A stretch of DNA of 64,000 bases from Pseudomonas sp. BN102 (lineage in GTDB: Bacteria; Pseudomonadota; Gammaproteobacteria; Pseudomonadales; Pseudomonadaceae): NCBI RefSeq assembly GCF_029871245.1, contig NZ_SSON01000077.1:112154-176153 (forward strand). The letters run 5' to 3'. A model generated the notes under the pieces. The model saw only the letters and a list, made by a program, of their open reading frames with translations, searched no databases and had not been told where the DNA came from. Within the stretch, counting starts at the first letter, position 1, and every line of letters starts with the position of its first letter. A program made the position numbers and the translations under genes. Positions 9,891-18,513 of the stretch are shown one piece after another.

Positions 9891-10904
9891 ATGCATCCCA
9901 CTGTCGCCCGGCCCGCTTTGCTGGCGGGCCTCTACCTGCTCTGCGCCGGTGCCTGGCTGCTGGTCTGGGGCATGGGGGCGGAAGGCGTATGCGGCCTGGT
10001 CCTGTTCAGCGGCCTGCTGATCTTCTTTCTCGAACGCCGTCACCGCCTGGGCCGTGAGCACCTGCGCCAGGGGCTGCGGCGCACCAGCCTGCAACTGGAC
10101 CAGGCCCAGCGCGACGCCACCCTGGGCAACTGGGAGTATGACCGGGGTTTCGCCTGGAGCCCGGGCGCGCAGCGCATCCTCGAATGCGGCGCACAGGACA
10201 GCCTGGAAAGTCTGCTGAACCGTCTCTATCCGACCGACCGCATGGGTGTTCAGCGCGGCCTGGAGGCGCTGCTCGCGCAAGGCGGCGCACTGGCCGTGAA
10301 CGCGAGGCTGAATCGGCCCAACAACCAGCAACCGGTCTGGCTGGCACTGCGCGGCGAGATCCAGCCGGACGGCCGCGCCTTCGGCACGGTGCAGAACATC
10401 AGTGGACAGAAGCGCGACGAAGAGGCGCTGCGCGAGAGCGAGCAGCGCTTCCGCCAGCTGTTCGAGCAGACGCCGCGCATCGCCGTGCAAGGCTACGACC
10501 GTCAGCGCCGGGTGATCTACTGGAACCACGCCAGCGAGCAGCTCTACGGCTACAGCGTCGACCAGGCCATGGGCCGGCATCTGGAGGAGCTGATCATCCC
10601 GCCGGCCATGCGCGAGCAGGTGGTCGCCGACATCAGCAACTGGATGATCGGCGGGCCGGCCATTCCCGCCAGCGAGCTGACCCTGCAGCGTCGCGATGGC
10701 AGTCCGGTGACGGTGTTCTCCAGCCACCTGATCCTGCGCAACCTGCACAACCAGTTGGAGCTCTACTGCGTGGACATCGACTTCAGTGCCCTGAAGTCCG
10801 CCCGGGATGCCCTTCGACAAAGCGAAAATCGTTACCAGCAACTGCTCCAACGCCTCGACCGGACCACGCCGGAAGGCCAATCGTCGGACGGTGGCCCGGC
10901 CTGA
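9891..10904 (+). CDS. Membrane-anchored PAS-domain sensor without output domain
   Basis: A 337-residue protein with two N-terminal hydrophobic helices (about residues 8-50), a PAC-like segment ending near FGTVQNISGQKRDEEAL, and a PAS domain (FRQLFEQTPRIAVQGYDRQ). It stops after a coiled-coil linker SARDALRQSENRYQQLLQRL, where a GGDEF, kinase or MCP domain would normally begin. The open frame ends cleanly at 10904. Either it is a stand-alone sensor or the C-terminal part has been lost. The ribosome site is weak: GGGG at -10 and AGG touching the ATG. Confidence 0.75.
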   Translation: MHPTVARPALLAGLYLLCAGAWLLVWGMGAEGVCGLVLFSGLLIFFLERRHRLGREHLRQGLRRTSLQLDQAQRDATLGNWEYDRGFAWSPGAQRILECGAQDSLESLLNRLYPTDRMGVQRGLEALLAQGGALAVNARLNRPNNQQPVWLALRGEIQPDGRAFGTVQNISGQKRDEEALRESEQRFRQLFEQTPRIAVQGYDRQRRVIYWNHASEQLYGYSVDQAMGRHLEELIIPPAMREQVVADISNWMIGGPAIPASELTLQRRDGSPVTVFSSHLILRNLHNQLELYCVDIDFSALKSARDALRQSENRYQQLLQRLDRTTPEGQSSDGGPA

Positions 10905-11004
10905 AACCGGACCTTTGCCGACCATCAGTCGGCTCATTGATCGAGGTCATTTTCTGTCATTTGGGCAGGTCTACACTCAAGCTCCTGCCACAAACGATAG
11001 GGAG

Positions 11005-11193
11005 ATGACAGAGGTGAAAATTCTCGTTCGCCCGACCAGCACCCCACAGGGTGCCAGCTGGCAAGTCTGCCTGGACCAGCACGCGGTGAGTTTCCGTAGC
11101 GAAGCCGAAGCACGCCGATTCGTCAGCGTTCTTGAGGAGCGCCTGAAGGCGCCCCATACATTGCCCGAGTGGTCGCGACGAATCGCGAGTTAG
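11005..11193 (+). CDS. Small conserved hypothetical protein (62 aa)
   Basis: The 62-residue product begins MTEVKILVRPTSTPQGASWQ, with the ATG 4 nt after GGGAG. The sequence is compact, with no signal or membrane segment (VCLDQHAVSFRSEAEARRF). Its style recalls small uncharacterised proteins common in pseudomonads; no function is claimed. Its TAG overlaps the TAA of the opposite-strand MFS gene in the four bases TTAG, so the two transcripts converge with zero spacing. Confidence 0.7.
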   Translation: MTEVKILVRPTSTPQGASWQVCLDQHAVSFRSEAEARRFVSVLEERLKAPHTLPEWSRRIAS

Positions 11194-12398
11194 CCCAGGG
11201 GCGCCTGGCCATGGCGGTCCAGGCGCCAGGTCAGCAGCGCACAGGCGACTGCCGCGCAGCCGCACAGGCTGATGACCAAGGCCAGGGGCATGGCGCTGCC
11301 ATCGTGCAGCGCCCCCACCAGCGCGGCGGCTCCCGCCGCCACAGCAAATTGCAGGCTACCCATCAGTGCCGAGGCACTTCCGGCGTTCTGGCCCTGGCCG
11401 GCCATGGCGCAGGCCGAGGCGTTGGGCAGGATGCAGCCCAGACTGGCGATGCAGCCGAACAGCGGCAGCAACAGCGGCCATAGCGCCTCGGTGCGCAGGC
11501 TGGAGACCACCAGCAGCGCCAACGCGCAGATCAGGTAGACCCAGATCACTCGCCGCATCCAGAAGGCCGGCCCGCGATGGCGCAACAACCAGGCGTTGAC
11601 CTGCGCCACCAGGATGAAGCCCGCCGCATTACTGCCGAACAGCCAGCCGTAATGCTCCGGCGGCACGCCGTAGAGCTGGATGAAGACGAAGGGCGAGCCG
11701 GCGATGTAGGCGAACATCCCGGCGATGGCCAGGCCGCCGGTCATGCCGTAGGCGAGGAACTGCCCGTCGCCGAACAGCCGCCGGTACTGCCCCATGGCGC
11801 CACGCAGGGGCGCGCGCGGGGTCACGTCGGACAGGGTTTCCGGCAGCCAGGCGGCGACGCCCAGCAACACCAGGGCGCTGAACAGCGTCAGGCCCCAGAA
11901 GATCGATTGCCAACCGAACAGCTCCAGCAGCAGGCCCCCGCCGAGAGGCGCCAGGATCGGCGCCAGTCCCATCACCAGCATCAGTTGCGAAAAGGCCTTG
12001 GCCGAGGCGATGGGGTCGCACAGGTCGCGCACCACGGCCCGTGACACGACCATCCCGGCACAGCCGCCCAGGGCCTGGACGAAGCGCGCGCCGATCAGCC
12101 ATTCCAGGCTGGGCGCCAGTGTGCAGGCCACCGAGGCCAGGGTGAAGATGGTCACCCCGAGCAGTAACGGCGGGCGGCGACCGAAGCGATCCGCCAGCGG
12201 GCCGTAGACCAGTTGCCCGAAAGCCAGGCCGACGAAGTAAGACGCCAGGGTGAGCTGCACGTGCTCCACATCGGTGCCGAACGAGGTGGCGATGGCCGGG
12301 AAGCTGGGCAGGTAGAAATCGATGGCCATGGGGCCGAAGGCGCTGAGCGCGCCGAGCAGCAGGAGAATGCGGAAAGTCATGGTCGAGGCTGGCGCCAT
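11190..12398 (-). CDS. Bcr/CflA-family multidrug MFS transporter
   Basis: A 402-residue, 12-helix drug:H+ antiporter of the inner membrane. Family marks are GPMAIDFYLPSFPAI in helix 1, the loop YGPLADRFGRRPPLL, and LGGCAGMVVSRAVVRDL in helix 4-5. Family members export bicyclomycin, sulfonamides or chloramphenicol, and some export cysteine; the substrate here is unknown. MTFRIL at 12380 is an alternative start. It converges tail to tail with the small gene at 11005. Confidence 0.87.
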   Translation of the reverse strand: MAPASTMTFRILLLLGALSAFGPMAIDFYLPSFPAIATSFGTDVEHVQLTLASYFVGLAFGQLVYGPLADRFGRRPPLLLGVTIFTLASVACTLAPSLEWLIGARFVQALGGCAGMVVSRAVVRDLCDPIASAKAFSQLMLVMGLAPILAPLGGGLLLELFGWQSIFWGLTLFSALVLLGVAAWLPETLSDVTPRAPLRGAMGQYRRLFGDGQFLAYGMTGGLAIAGMFAYIAGSPFVFIQLYGVPPEHYGWLFGSNAAGFILVAQVNAWLLRHRGPAFWMRRVIWVYLICALALLVVSSLRTEALWPLLLPLFGCIASLGCILPNASACAMAGQGQNAGSASALMGSLQFAVAAGAAALVGALHDGSAMPLALVISLCGCAAVACALLTWRLDRHGQAPLG

Positions 12399-12457
12399 CC
12401 CTTGCGGATACGGCGCCAGATACTAACAGGGGACATCAGGGCGGCGGGGCAATTCTC

Positions 12458-12555
12458 TGTAGGGGCGAATTCATTCGCCAAGGGTGGCGCAGCCACCCAA
12501 TGCAGTCGCCCTGGGCCGCCCTTCGGCCGGCATGGCGAATGAATTCGCCCCTACA
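12458..12555. repeat. Inverted pair of REP family A units
   Basis: Head-to-head family A copies (TGTAGGGGCGAATTCATTCG and its complement ending CGCCCCTACA) enclose about 55 bp with a TGGCGCAGCCACC mini-palindrome. The layout is the same as at 3825-3925. It lies between the efflux pump gene and the Bcr/CflA gene and may act as a termination or processing hairpin. Confidence 0.75.
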
Positions 12556-12571
12556 ATCGGTCCATTCCTAC

Positions 12572-15500
12572 CTACCCCTCATGGGCCTGCTCGGTCTTGG
12601 GCGCCTTCCTGCGTTCCAGCCAGTCCGAGGACTTCTCCACCAACATGAAGAACATGGGGATGAGGAAGGTCGCCAGCAGGGTCGCGGCGAGCATCCCGCC
12701 GATCACCCCGGTGCCGATCGAGTGGCGGCTCGCCGAGCCCGCGCCGGAGCTGATGGCCAGAGGCACGCAACCGAGGATGAAGGCCAGCGAGGTCATGATG
12801 ATCGGACGGAAGCGCAGCTTGGCCGCCTCCAGCGCTGCCTCCACAGGACCCATGCCCTGTTCGCGGCAGAGCACGGCGAACTCGACGATCAGGATGGCGT
12901 TCTTCGCCCCCAGGCCGATCAGGGTCACCAGGCCGACCTGGAAGTAAACGTCGTTCTGGATCCCGCGCAGCCACACGGCGAGGATGGCGCCGAACACCGC
13001 GAAGGGCACCGCGGTGACCACCGCCAGCGGCAGGGTCCAGCGCTCGTACTGGGCGGCGAGGATGAGGAACACCATGATCAGGCCGAAGACGAAGGCGATG
13101 CTGCCCGAACCGTGAGTAGCCAGCTCCTGGTAGGCCGAACCGATCCAGCCGAGGCTGTAGTCCTCGCCCAGCACCTCGTCCGCCACTTCCTGCATGGCCT
13201 CCAGCGCCTGGCCGGAGCTGTAGCCCGGCGCCGGGCCGCCGAGGATCTTGGCTGCCGGATAGACGTTGAAGCGCGCATAGGAGTCCGGTCCGAGGATGCG
13301 CTCCACCCGCACCAGGGACGACAGCGGCACCAGGTCGGCGCTGGCTGAACGCACGTAGACCTGGCCGAGGTCATCCGGCTTGCGGCGGAACTCCGGCTCC
13401 GACTGCAGGCTCACCTGCCACGTCCGCCCATAGAGGGTGAAGTCGTTGACGTAGTAGCTGCCGAAGGTGGACTGCATGGCCGTGAACACATCGTTGATCG
13501 CCACACCCAGGGCGCGTGCCTTGGTGCGGTCGAGGTCGATGTAGTACTGCGGCACGTTGGCGTTGAACGTGGTGTTGACCCCCGCCAGCTCGGGTCGCTT
13601 GGAGGCCGCGGCGACGAACTTCTGCACCACCTCTTCCAACTGCTGCACGGTACCGCCGCTGCGGTCCTGGATATAGGACTCGAAGCCGCCGGTGGTACTC
13701 ATGCCGGTGATAGGCGGCGGGTTGAAGGAAAGCACTATGGCGTCCTTCTGCCCAGCGCCCATGGCCATGAAGTTGTGGGTCAGGTTGCGTGCGTCCAGTT
13801 CGGGCGTGGTGCGTTCGCTCCAGTCCTTCAGTGGCACGAAGGACACGCCGGCGTTGCTGCGGGTGCCGAAGGTGAGGATGTCGAAGCCGGCGAAGGTCAC
13901 GACGTCCTGCACCGCCGGGTGCTTCAACAGCTGATCGCTGACCGCGCCGGTGACTTCCTCGGTGCGGGTCAGCGAGGCGGCTGGCGGCAGGAAGTAGGCG
14001 TTGAGCACATAGCCCTGATCCTCGTCCGGCACCAGGGCACCGGGCACGCGGCCGAAGAGCACGACCATCAGGGCGATCATCCCGCCGAACAGCACGAGGC
14101 CGACCAGCGCGCGCTTGAGGAAGAACTGCACCCCGGCGCCGTAGCCGGAAGTCATACGATCGAAGAAGGTGTTGAACCAGCGGAACGGGGCTGCCGGCGT
14201 GCCGTGGGTCGGCTTGAGCATCAAGGCGCAAAGTGCCGGCGACAGGGTCAGCGCGACGATGCCGGAGATCACCACGGACACGGCGATGGTGATCGCGAAC
14301 TGCTGGTACATCTGCCCCGCCAGGCCACCGAGGAAGCCCACCGGGATGAACACCGCGCAGAGCACCAGGACGATGGCGATGATGGGGCCGGTGACCTCTT
14401 CCATGGCTTCGATCGCCGCCTCGCGTGGGCCGATCTTCTTGGTCGCCATCACCCGTTCGACGTTTTCGATCACCACGATGGCGTCGTCGACCACGATGCC
14501 GATGGCCAGCACCATGCCGAACAACGTCAGCAGGTTGATGGAGAAGCCGAGCATGTACATGCCGGCGAAGGTGCCGATCAGCGAAACAGGGATCGCCAGC
14601 ACCGGGATAAGGGTGGCGCGCCAGTTCTGCAGGAAGATGAAGACCACCAGCACCACCAGCACCAGGGCCTCGAAGAAGGTGTGGATAACCTCCTCGATGG
14701 AGACCTCGACGAATTTGGTGGTGTCGTAGGGGATCTTGTAGGTGATGCCTTCGGGGAAGCGCTTGGCCAGCCGTTCCATGGTCGACTTCACCGCTTCGGC
14801 GGTATCCAGGGCATTGGCCCCCGGCTGCAGGTAGATGCCGAAGGCGGCGTTCTGCTGGCCGTTGAGCGATGTCATCAGGGAGTAGTCCTGCGCCCCCAGT
14901 TCGACCCGCGCCACGTCCTTCAGCAGCAGGCTGGCGCCGGTGGCATCGGAACGCAGGATCACACCCTCGAATTCCTTGGGATCGGTGAAGCGGCCCTGGG
15001 TGGTCACCGTGTAGGTGAAGTCCTGGGGCTGGTTCAGCGGCTGCTGGCCGAAGCTACCGGCGGCGAACTGGGAGTTCTGCTCGCGGATGGCATTGACCAC
15101 GTCGGTGGGGGTGAGGTCGTACTGCGCCAGCTTGTCCGGGCGCAGCCAGATGCGCATGGAGTAGTCCTTGGAGCCAAACTGGCTGGCATCACCCACGCCG
15201 GGAATCCGCTTGAGCTCGTCGATCACGTTGATCAGCGCATAGTTGCTGATGAAGATCGGGTCGCGAGAGTTGTCCGGCGAATAGAGGGTGACCACCTGGA
15301 GGATGTCGGAAGATTTCTTCTCCACCTTAACGCCCTGCCGGCGCACCTCTTCCGGCAGCTTGGCCAGGGCCGCCTGGACCTTGTTGTTGACGTCGATGGT
15401 GGCCTGGTCCGGGTCCCTGCCCACCTCGAAGTACACGGTCAGGCTCATGGCGCCGCTGCTGTCGGAGTTGGACAGCTGGTAGATCATGCCCTCGACGCCG

Positions 15501-15712
15501 TTGATTTCCTGCTCCAGGGGCGCAGCGACGGTTTCCGCGATCACCTGCGAGCTGGCGCCCGGGTAGGCGGCGGTGACCGATACCTGCGGCGGGAGGATTT
15601 CCGGGTACTGGGCGATCGGCAGCGCGCGCATGGCGGCAAGGCCGGCGAGCACGATGACGATGGAGATGACCGCGGCGAAGACGGGTCTGTCGATAAAGAA
15701 GCGCGAGATCAC
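12572..15712 (-). CDS. RND multidrug efflux permease (HAE1 family)
   Basis: A 1046-residue inner-membrane trimeric pump of the AcrB/MexB type, with the usual length and the 1 + 5 + 1 + 5 helix layout. It opens [17 protein letters not shown], and helix 4 carries the proton-relay pair in [16 protein letters not shown]. The start is GTG at 15712 with AAGGAG 9 nt upstream. It lies 13 bp after the adaptor gene. No outer-membrane factor gene follows, so the pump probably borrows an OprM-like channel encoded elsewhere. The substrate is unknown. Confidence 0.93.
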   Translation of the reverse strand: MISRFFIDRPVFAAVISIVIVLAGLAAMRALPIAQYPEILPPQVSVTAAYPGASSQVIAETVAAPLEQEINGVEGMIYQLSNSDSSGAMSLTVYFEVGRDPDQATIDVNNKVQAALAKLPEEVRRQGVKVEKKSSDILQVVTLYSPDNSRDPIFISNYALINVIDELKRIPGVGDASQFGSKDYSMRIWLRPDKLAQYDLTPTDVVNAIREQNSQFAAGSFGQQPLNQPQDFTYTVTTQGRFTDPKEFEGVILRSDATGASLLLKDVARVELGAQDYSLMTSLNGQQNAAFGIYLQPGANALDTAEAVKSTMERLAKRFPEGITYKIPYDTTKFVEVSIEEVIHTFFEALVLVVLVVFIFLQNWRATLIPVLAIPVSLIGTFAGMYMLGFSINLLTLFGMVLAIGIVVDDAIVVIENVERVMATKKIGPREAAIEAMEEVTGPIIAIVLVLCAVFIPVGFLGGLAGQMYQQFAITIAVSVVISGIVALTLSPALCALMLKPTHGTPAAPFRWFNTFFDRMTSGYGAGVQFFLKRALVGLVLFGGMIALMVVLFGRVPGALVPDEDQGYVLNAYFLPPAASLTRTEEVTGAVSDQLLKHPAVQDVVTFAGFDILTFGTRSNAGVSFVPLKDWSERTTPELDARNLTHNFMAMGAGQKDAIVLSFNPPPITGMSTTGGFESYIQDRSGGTVQQLEEVVQKFVAAASKRPELAGVNTTFNANVPQYYIDLDRTKARALGVAINDVFTAMQSTFGSYYVNDFTLYGRTWQVSLQSEPEFRRKPDDLGQVYVRSASADLVPLSSLVRVERILGPDSYARFNVYPAAKILGGPAPGYSSGQALEAMQEVADEVLGEDYSLGWIGSAYQELATHGSGSIAFVFGLIMVFLILAAQYERWTLPLAVVTAVPFAVFGAILAVWLRGIQNDVYFQVGLVTLIGLGAKNAILIVEFAVLCREQGMGPVEAALEAAKLRFRPIIMTSLAFILGCVPLAISSGAGSASRHSIGTGVIGGMLAATLLATFLIPMFFMLVEKSSDWLERRKAPKTEQAHEG

Positions 15713-15725
15713 GGCGAGCGCTCCT

Positions 15726-16901
15726 TCAGGACTGTTTGGCAGCTTGATCGGAGGGAGCCTTGCTGGCTTCCACCGCTTTCACGGGCGAGTCGGGCCGGAC
15801 CTTGGGCAGGCCTTCGACAATCACCCGATCACCGGCGCTGACGCCGGATTCGATCACCCAGCGGCCGTCGCGGGTATCGCCGGTCTTGACCTGGCGCACC
15901 CGCGCCATGCCGTCCTTGTCCACCACATAGACGAAGGTGCCACGCGGCCCCTGGGCCAGGGCCCGCTCCGGCAGGGTGATGGCCTGGGGCCGGGTGAAGC
16001 CCTTCACCAGCACCCGCACGAACATGCCGGGGAGCAGCTTCTGCTCCGGGTTGGGCACCACGGCCCGCGCACTGACGGTACCGGTGCCGGTGTTGACGAA
16101 GCTGTCGGTGAAGTCCACGCGGCCCGAGAGCGGATAGGTGGAGCCATCGCCGAACTTCAGGTCGGCGCTGAGCAGGCCATCTGGCGGCAGTTCGATCTTT
16201 CCGTTCTTCACACCATCGCGCAGGCGCTCGGCCTCGGTGTCCGGATAGGCGAAGTTCACGAAGATAGGGTCGAGCTGGGTGAGCTGGGTGAGCAGGCTGC
16301 CGTTGGGGTCCCCGGCCACCACCAGGCTGCCCTCGGAGCGGGTTTCCTTGCTGGTCATGCCCGAGATGGGCGCTTCCACCGTGGTGTAATCGAGGTCGAT
16401 CTGCCGCGCCTTCACTTCGGCCTGGGCGGCCTCCACGTTGGCCTTGCTCTGTTCGAAGTTGGAGATCGCGTTATCCAGTTCGCTTTCGCTGGCAAAGCCC
16501 TTCTTCTGCAGCTCGCGGGTACGCTTGAGGTCACGCTCGGTCTGGCGATAACGCGCCTGCTCCTGGGCCAGGGAGCCCTTGGCCCGTGCCAGGGCCGCTT
16601 CGTAGGTGCGCGGGTCGATGCGGAACAGCACCTGCCCCTGCTTGACCTTGCTGCCTTCCAGGTAGGTGCGCTGCTGGAGGATGCCGCTCACCTGGGCCCG
16701 TACTTCCACCTCGCGAAAGCCCGCGGTGCGCCCGGCGTATTCCAGGACCAGTGGCAGCGGGGCGGACTTGGCGGTCTCCACCACCACCTCCGGAGCCGGT
16801 GGCGCACCGCTCGGAGCATCGGCGGCGCCGACCATGCCTGCGAAGCTGGCGCATACGGCGAAAAGTGCAAGGCTGAAGGGAAAATAACGAGCAAACGGCA
16901 T
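15726..16901 (-). CDS. RND efflux periplasmic adaptor (membrane fusion protein)
   Basis: A 391-residue exported adaptor: a signal peptide (about 1-26, ending near GMVGAADAP), a lipoyl-like hairpin domain split around a coiled coil (residues about 90-170), a beta-barrel, and a membrane-proximal domain ([21 protein letters not shown]). No lipobox cysteine is seen in the signal region. The start at 16901 has GGAG 8 nt upstream. It is the first gene of the pump operon, facing a TetR gene. Confidence 0.92.
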   Translation of the reverse strand: MPFARYFPFSLALFAVCASFAGMVGAADAPSGAPPAPEVVVETAKSAPLPLVLEYAGRTAGFREVEVRAQVSGILQQRTYLEGSKVKQGQVLFRIDPRTYEAALARAKGSLAQEQARYRQTERDLKRTRELQKKGFASESELDNAISNFEQSKANVEAAQAEVKARQIDLDYTTVEAPISGMTSKETRSEGSLVVAGDPNGSLLTQLTQLDPIFVNFAYPDTEAERLRDGVKNGKIELPPDGLLSADLKFGDGSTYPLSGRVDFTDSFVNTGTGTVSARAVVPNPEQKLLPGMFVRVLVKGFTRPQAITLPERALAQGPRGTFVYVVDKDGMARVRQVKTGDTRDGRWVIESGVSAGDRVIVEGLPKVRPDSPVKAVEASKAPSDQAAKQS

Positions 16902-16950
16902 AGGGTGTCTCCATACGGGCGCCGAACGGGCAAGTGAAGCAGGCTGCATC

Positions 16951-16972
16951 ATACATTCATATATGTCTGTAA
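16951..16972. promoter_or_regulatory. Likely TetR-type operator of the efflux operon
   Basis: An imperfect 22-bp dyad, ATACATTCATATATGTCTGTAA, read as two arms, lies in the 146-bp gap between the divergent adaptor and TetR genes. Its ACAT...ATGT core resembles operators of the AcrR/TtgR/SmeT class. Position and symmetry are seen directly; binding is inferred. Confidence 0.6.
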
Positions 16973-17047
16973 ACGGTTGTTCTCCGAGCAAAATCGGTAC
17001 ACTCCGTTCCCCAAACAAGAAGCCTAGACAGTATTAGCCCACCTGCT

Positions 17048-17668
17048 ATGCGCAGAACGAAAGAAGAAGCTGAGAAAACACGGGGTGCGATTCTCGTCGC
17101 AGCCGAACACCTGTTCCTCGAGAACGGCGTGGCCCATACCTCGCTCGAACAGATCGCCCGAGCCGCCGGGGTGACCCGGGGCGCGGTCTACTGGCATTTC
17201 GAGAACAAGGCCCACCTGTTCCACGAGATGCTGTCCCAGGTCCGCCTGCCCCAGGAGCAGATGATCGACCGCCTGGGCGGCTGCGGTAACCAGAACCCGA
17301 TGCTGGCGCTGCGCGACCTCTGCCTGGAGGCCATCATCAACCTGGCGCGGGATGAGCAGCGCAAGCGCATCTTCAACATCCTGCTGCACCGCTGCGAATT
17401 CACCGAGGAGCTGCGCGAGGCCGAAGAGCGCCACTACGCCTTCGTCGATCAGTTCATCCAGCTCTGCGAACAGTTGTTCGACCGCCCCGCCTGCAGCGCA
17501 CGCCTGCGCCCGGGCATCACGCCCCTGCAGGCGTCCCGGGCGGTGCATGGCCTGGTGATTGGTTTATTCAGCGACTGGACCCGCGATCCGAAGCTGTTCG
17601 ACCCGCTGACGGATGCCGAACCCATGGTGGATGCGTTGTTCCGCGGGCTGGTGAAGGACTGGGATTGA
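17048..17668 (+). CDS. TetR/AcrR-type repressor of RND efflux
   Basis: A 206-residue repressor of the TtgR/AcrR/SmeT type. The N-terminal helix-turn-helix reads SLEQIARAAGVTRGAVYWHF, preceded by the typical RRTKEEAEKTRGAILVAAEHLF. A ligand-binding helical domain follows (IINLARDEQRKRIFNILLHRCEFTEEL). It is divergent from the pump operon and probably represses both directions through the dyad at 16951-16972. The ribosome binding site is poor. Confidence 0.9.
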   Translation: MRRTKEEAEKTRGAILVAAEHLFLENGVAHTSLEQIARAAGVTRGAVYWHFENKAHLFHEMLSQVRLPQEQMIDRLGGCGNQNPMLALRDLCLEAIINLARDEQRKRIFNILLHRCEFTEELREAEERHYAFVDQFIQLCEQLFDRPACSARLRPGITPLQASRAVHGLVIGLFSDWTRDPKLFDPLTDAEPMVDALFRGLVKDWD

Positions 17669-17716
17669 AGGCAGAACCGGGGCATTGATGGCGCAGACAG
17701 ACGGTCGAACTCCGAT

Positions 17717-17742
17717 GGTGGATCGATGAAGCGTGATCCACC
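17717..17742. repeat. Inverted repeat between tetR and copZ
   Basis: An 8-bp perfect stem GGTGGATC/GATCCACC with a 10-nt loop lies between the convergent tetR and copZ genes. Neither side has a U tract, so terminator function is uncertain. Confidence 0.45.
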
Positions 17743-17771
17743 CGGCAAAAGGCTCAAGACCGGTGTCGGCC

Positions 17772-17969
17772 TCAGGCCGCCTCGGCCTGATATCCCTCCT
17801 CCCGGATCGCCGCCAGCACCTGCTCTTCCGCCAGCCGGCTGGCCACCCGCACTTCGCCTGCCGCCAGGTCCACCTGCACGTCGGCGGCCTGGTCGCGGGA
17901 CTGGACGGCCTGGGTGATGGCACGGACGCAATGTCCGCAGGACATGCCTTGAACCTTGAATATCTGCAT
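17772..17969 (-). CDS. copZ: Copper chaperone CopZ
   Basis: A 65-residue cytosolic heavy-metal-associated domain protein with the metal site GMSCGHC (C11, C14). It delivers Cu(I) to CopA and CueR. The start at 17969 has AAGGAG 6-7 nt upstream. A near-perfect CueR dyad lies 40 bp upstream, and copA and cueR follow on the other strand. The order copZ / exported protein / copA / cueR makes a complete copper-tolerance module. Confidence 0.92.
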   Translation of the reverse strand: MQIFKVQGMSCGHCVRAITQAVQSRDQAADVQVDLAAGEVRVASRLAEEQVLAAIREEGYQAEAA

Positions 17970-18009
17970 GGTCGATCTCCTTGGGAATGAAACCTGGGGC
18001 AAGTGTCAT

Positions 18010-18028
18010 CCTTGCCACCATGGCAAGG
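18010..18028 (-). promoter_or_regulatory. CueR-type operator of copZ
   Basis: A perfect 7-5-7 dyad, CCTTGCC then five bases then GGCAAGG. It matches MerR-family copper operators, in which the dyad lies between the promoter elements and the spacer is over-long. It sits directly upstream of copZ. Confidence 0.85.
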
Positions 18029-18080
18029 TCAATAGGGCCTCCTACACTGGAATCTGCCCATTCCGCGGGAGATATCCGCC

Positions 18081-18452
18081 ATGCATGGCCTGCGCCCTAC
18101 CCTCTTCACCCTGCTCGCCGTACCGCTGCTGGCCCTGGCGCAGCCAGCGGTCGACTACAGCGTGCTGATCATCTCCCGCGAGCGCCTCGAACTCGCGACC
18201 GCCTGCGACGTCGGCCTGTACCTGGAAGACCAGTTGGCCGCGCGCCTGGTGCAGGGCCAGATCGTGTCCTTCAACCTGCCGCCAGGGCCGCTGTCGATCC
18301 GCCTCAGCCTGCTCGGCCCCGGGCGCTGCAAGCCGGGCATTGAGCAGTTCCGCCAGCAGTCCATCACCCTGATGGCCGGCGAGGTGCGCAAGTATAGGCT
18401 GGCGCAAAGCACCGAAGGCCTCTACCTGGTACGGACCACCGCCGTGCAGTGA
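18081..18452 (+). CDS. Small exported hypothetical protein
   Basis: A 123-residue protein with a clear signal peptide ([23 protein letters not shown], cleavage after about residue 20). The mature domain of about 100 residues contains two cysteines ([16 protein letters not shown]). The body reads as a beta-rich periplasmic domain ([21 protein letters not shown]). I do not recognise the family. It lies between the copZ and copA operators, so a role in copper handling is possible but only inferred from position. Confidence 0.7.
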   Translation: MHGLRPTLFTLLAVPLLALAQPAVDYSVLIISRERLELATACDVGLYLEDQLAARLVQGQIVSFNLPPGPLSIRLSLLGPGRCKPGIEQFRQQSITLMAGEVRKYRLAQSTEGLYLVRTTAVQ

Positions 18453-18457
18453 AGCAC

Positions 18458-18489
18458 TTGACCTTACCCTCGTGTCAAGGTTGATCCTA
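18458..18489 (+). promoter_or_regulatory. CueR-type promoter of copA
   Basis: A TTGACC -35 hexamer at 18458 is followed by an imperfect dyad, CCTTACC-CTCGT-GTCAAGG (18462-18480), and a -10-like GATCCT at about 18483. The spacer is therefore about 19 bp, the hallmark of MerR-family activated promoters. The ATG of copA follows 25 bp later. Confidence 0.75.
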
Positions 18490-18513
18490 GGCGCAGACCA
18501 AGGAGGATCAGCC

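Noticed and set aside
13775..15841. 688-codon plus-strand frame opposite the RND permease
   Set aside because: A His/Gly/Gln-rich translation typical of antisense high-GC genes; the minus strand encodes a textbook RND pump. The same holds for 208-1191, 1315-2094, 2826-4820, 4851-7019, 18508-21057, 48412-49299 and 54664-56904.
16921..17018. 39-residue N-terminal extension of the RND adaptor
   Set aside because: It would overlap the TetR operator; the start at 16901 has a good ribosome site and a signal peptide.
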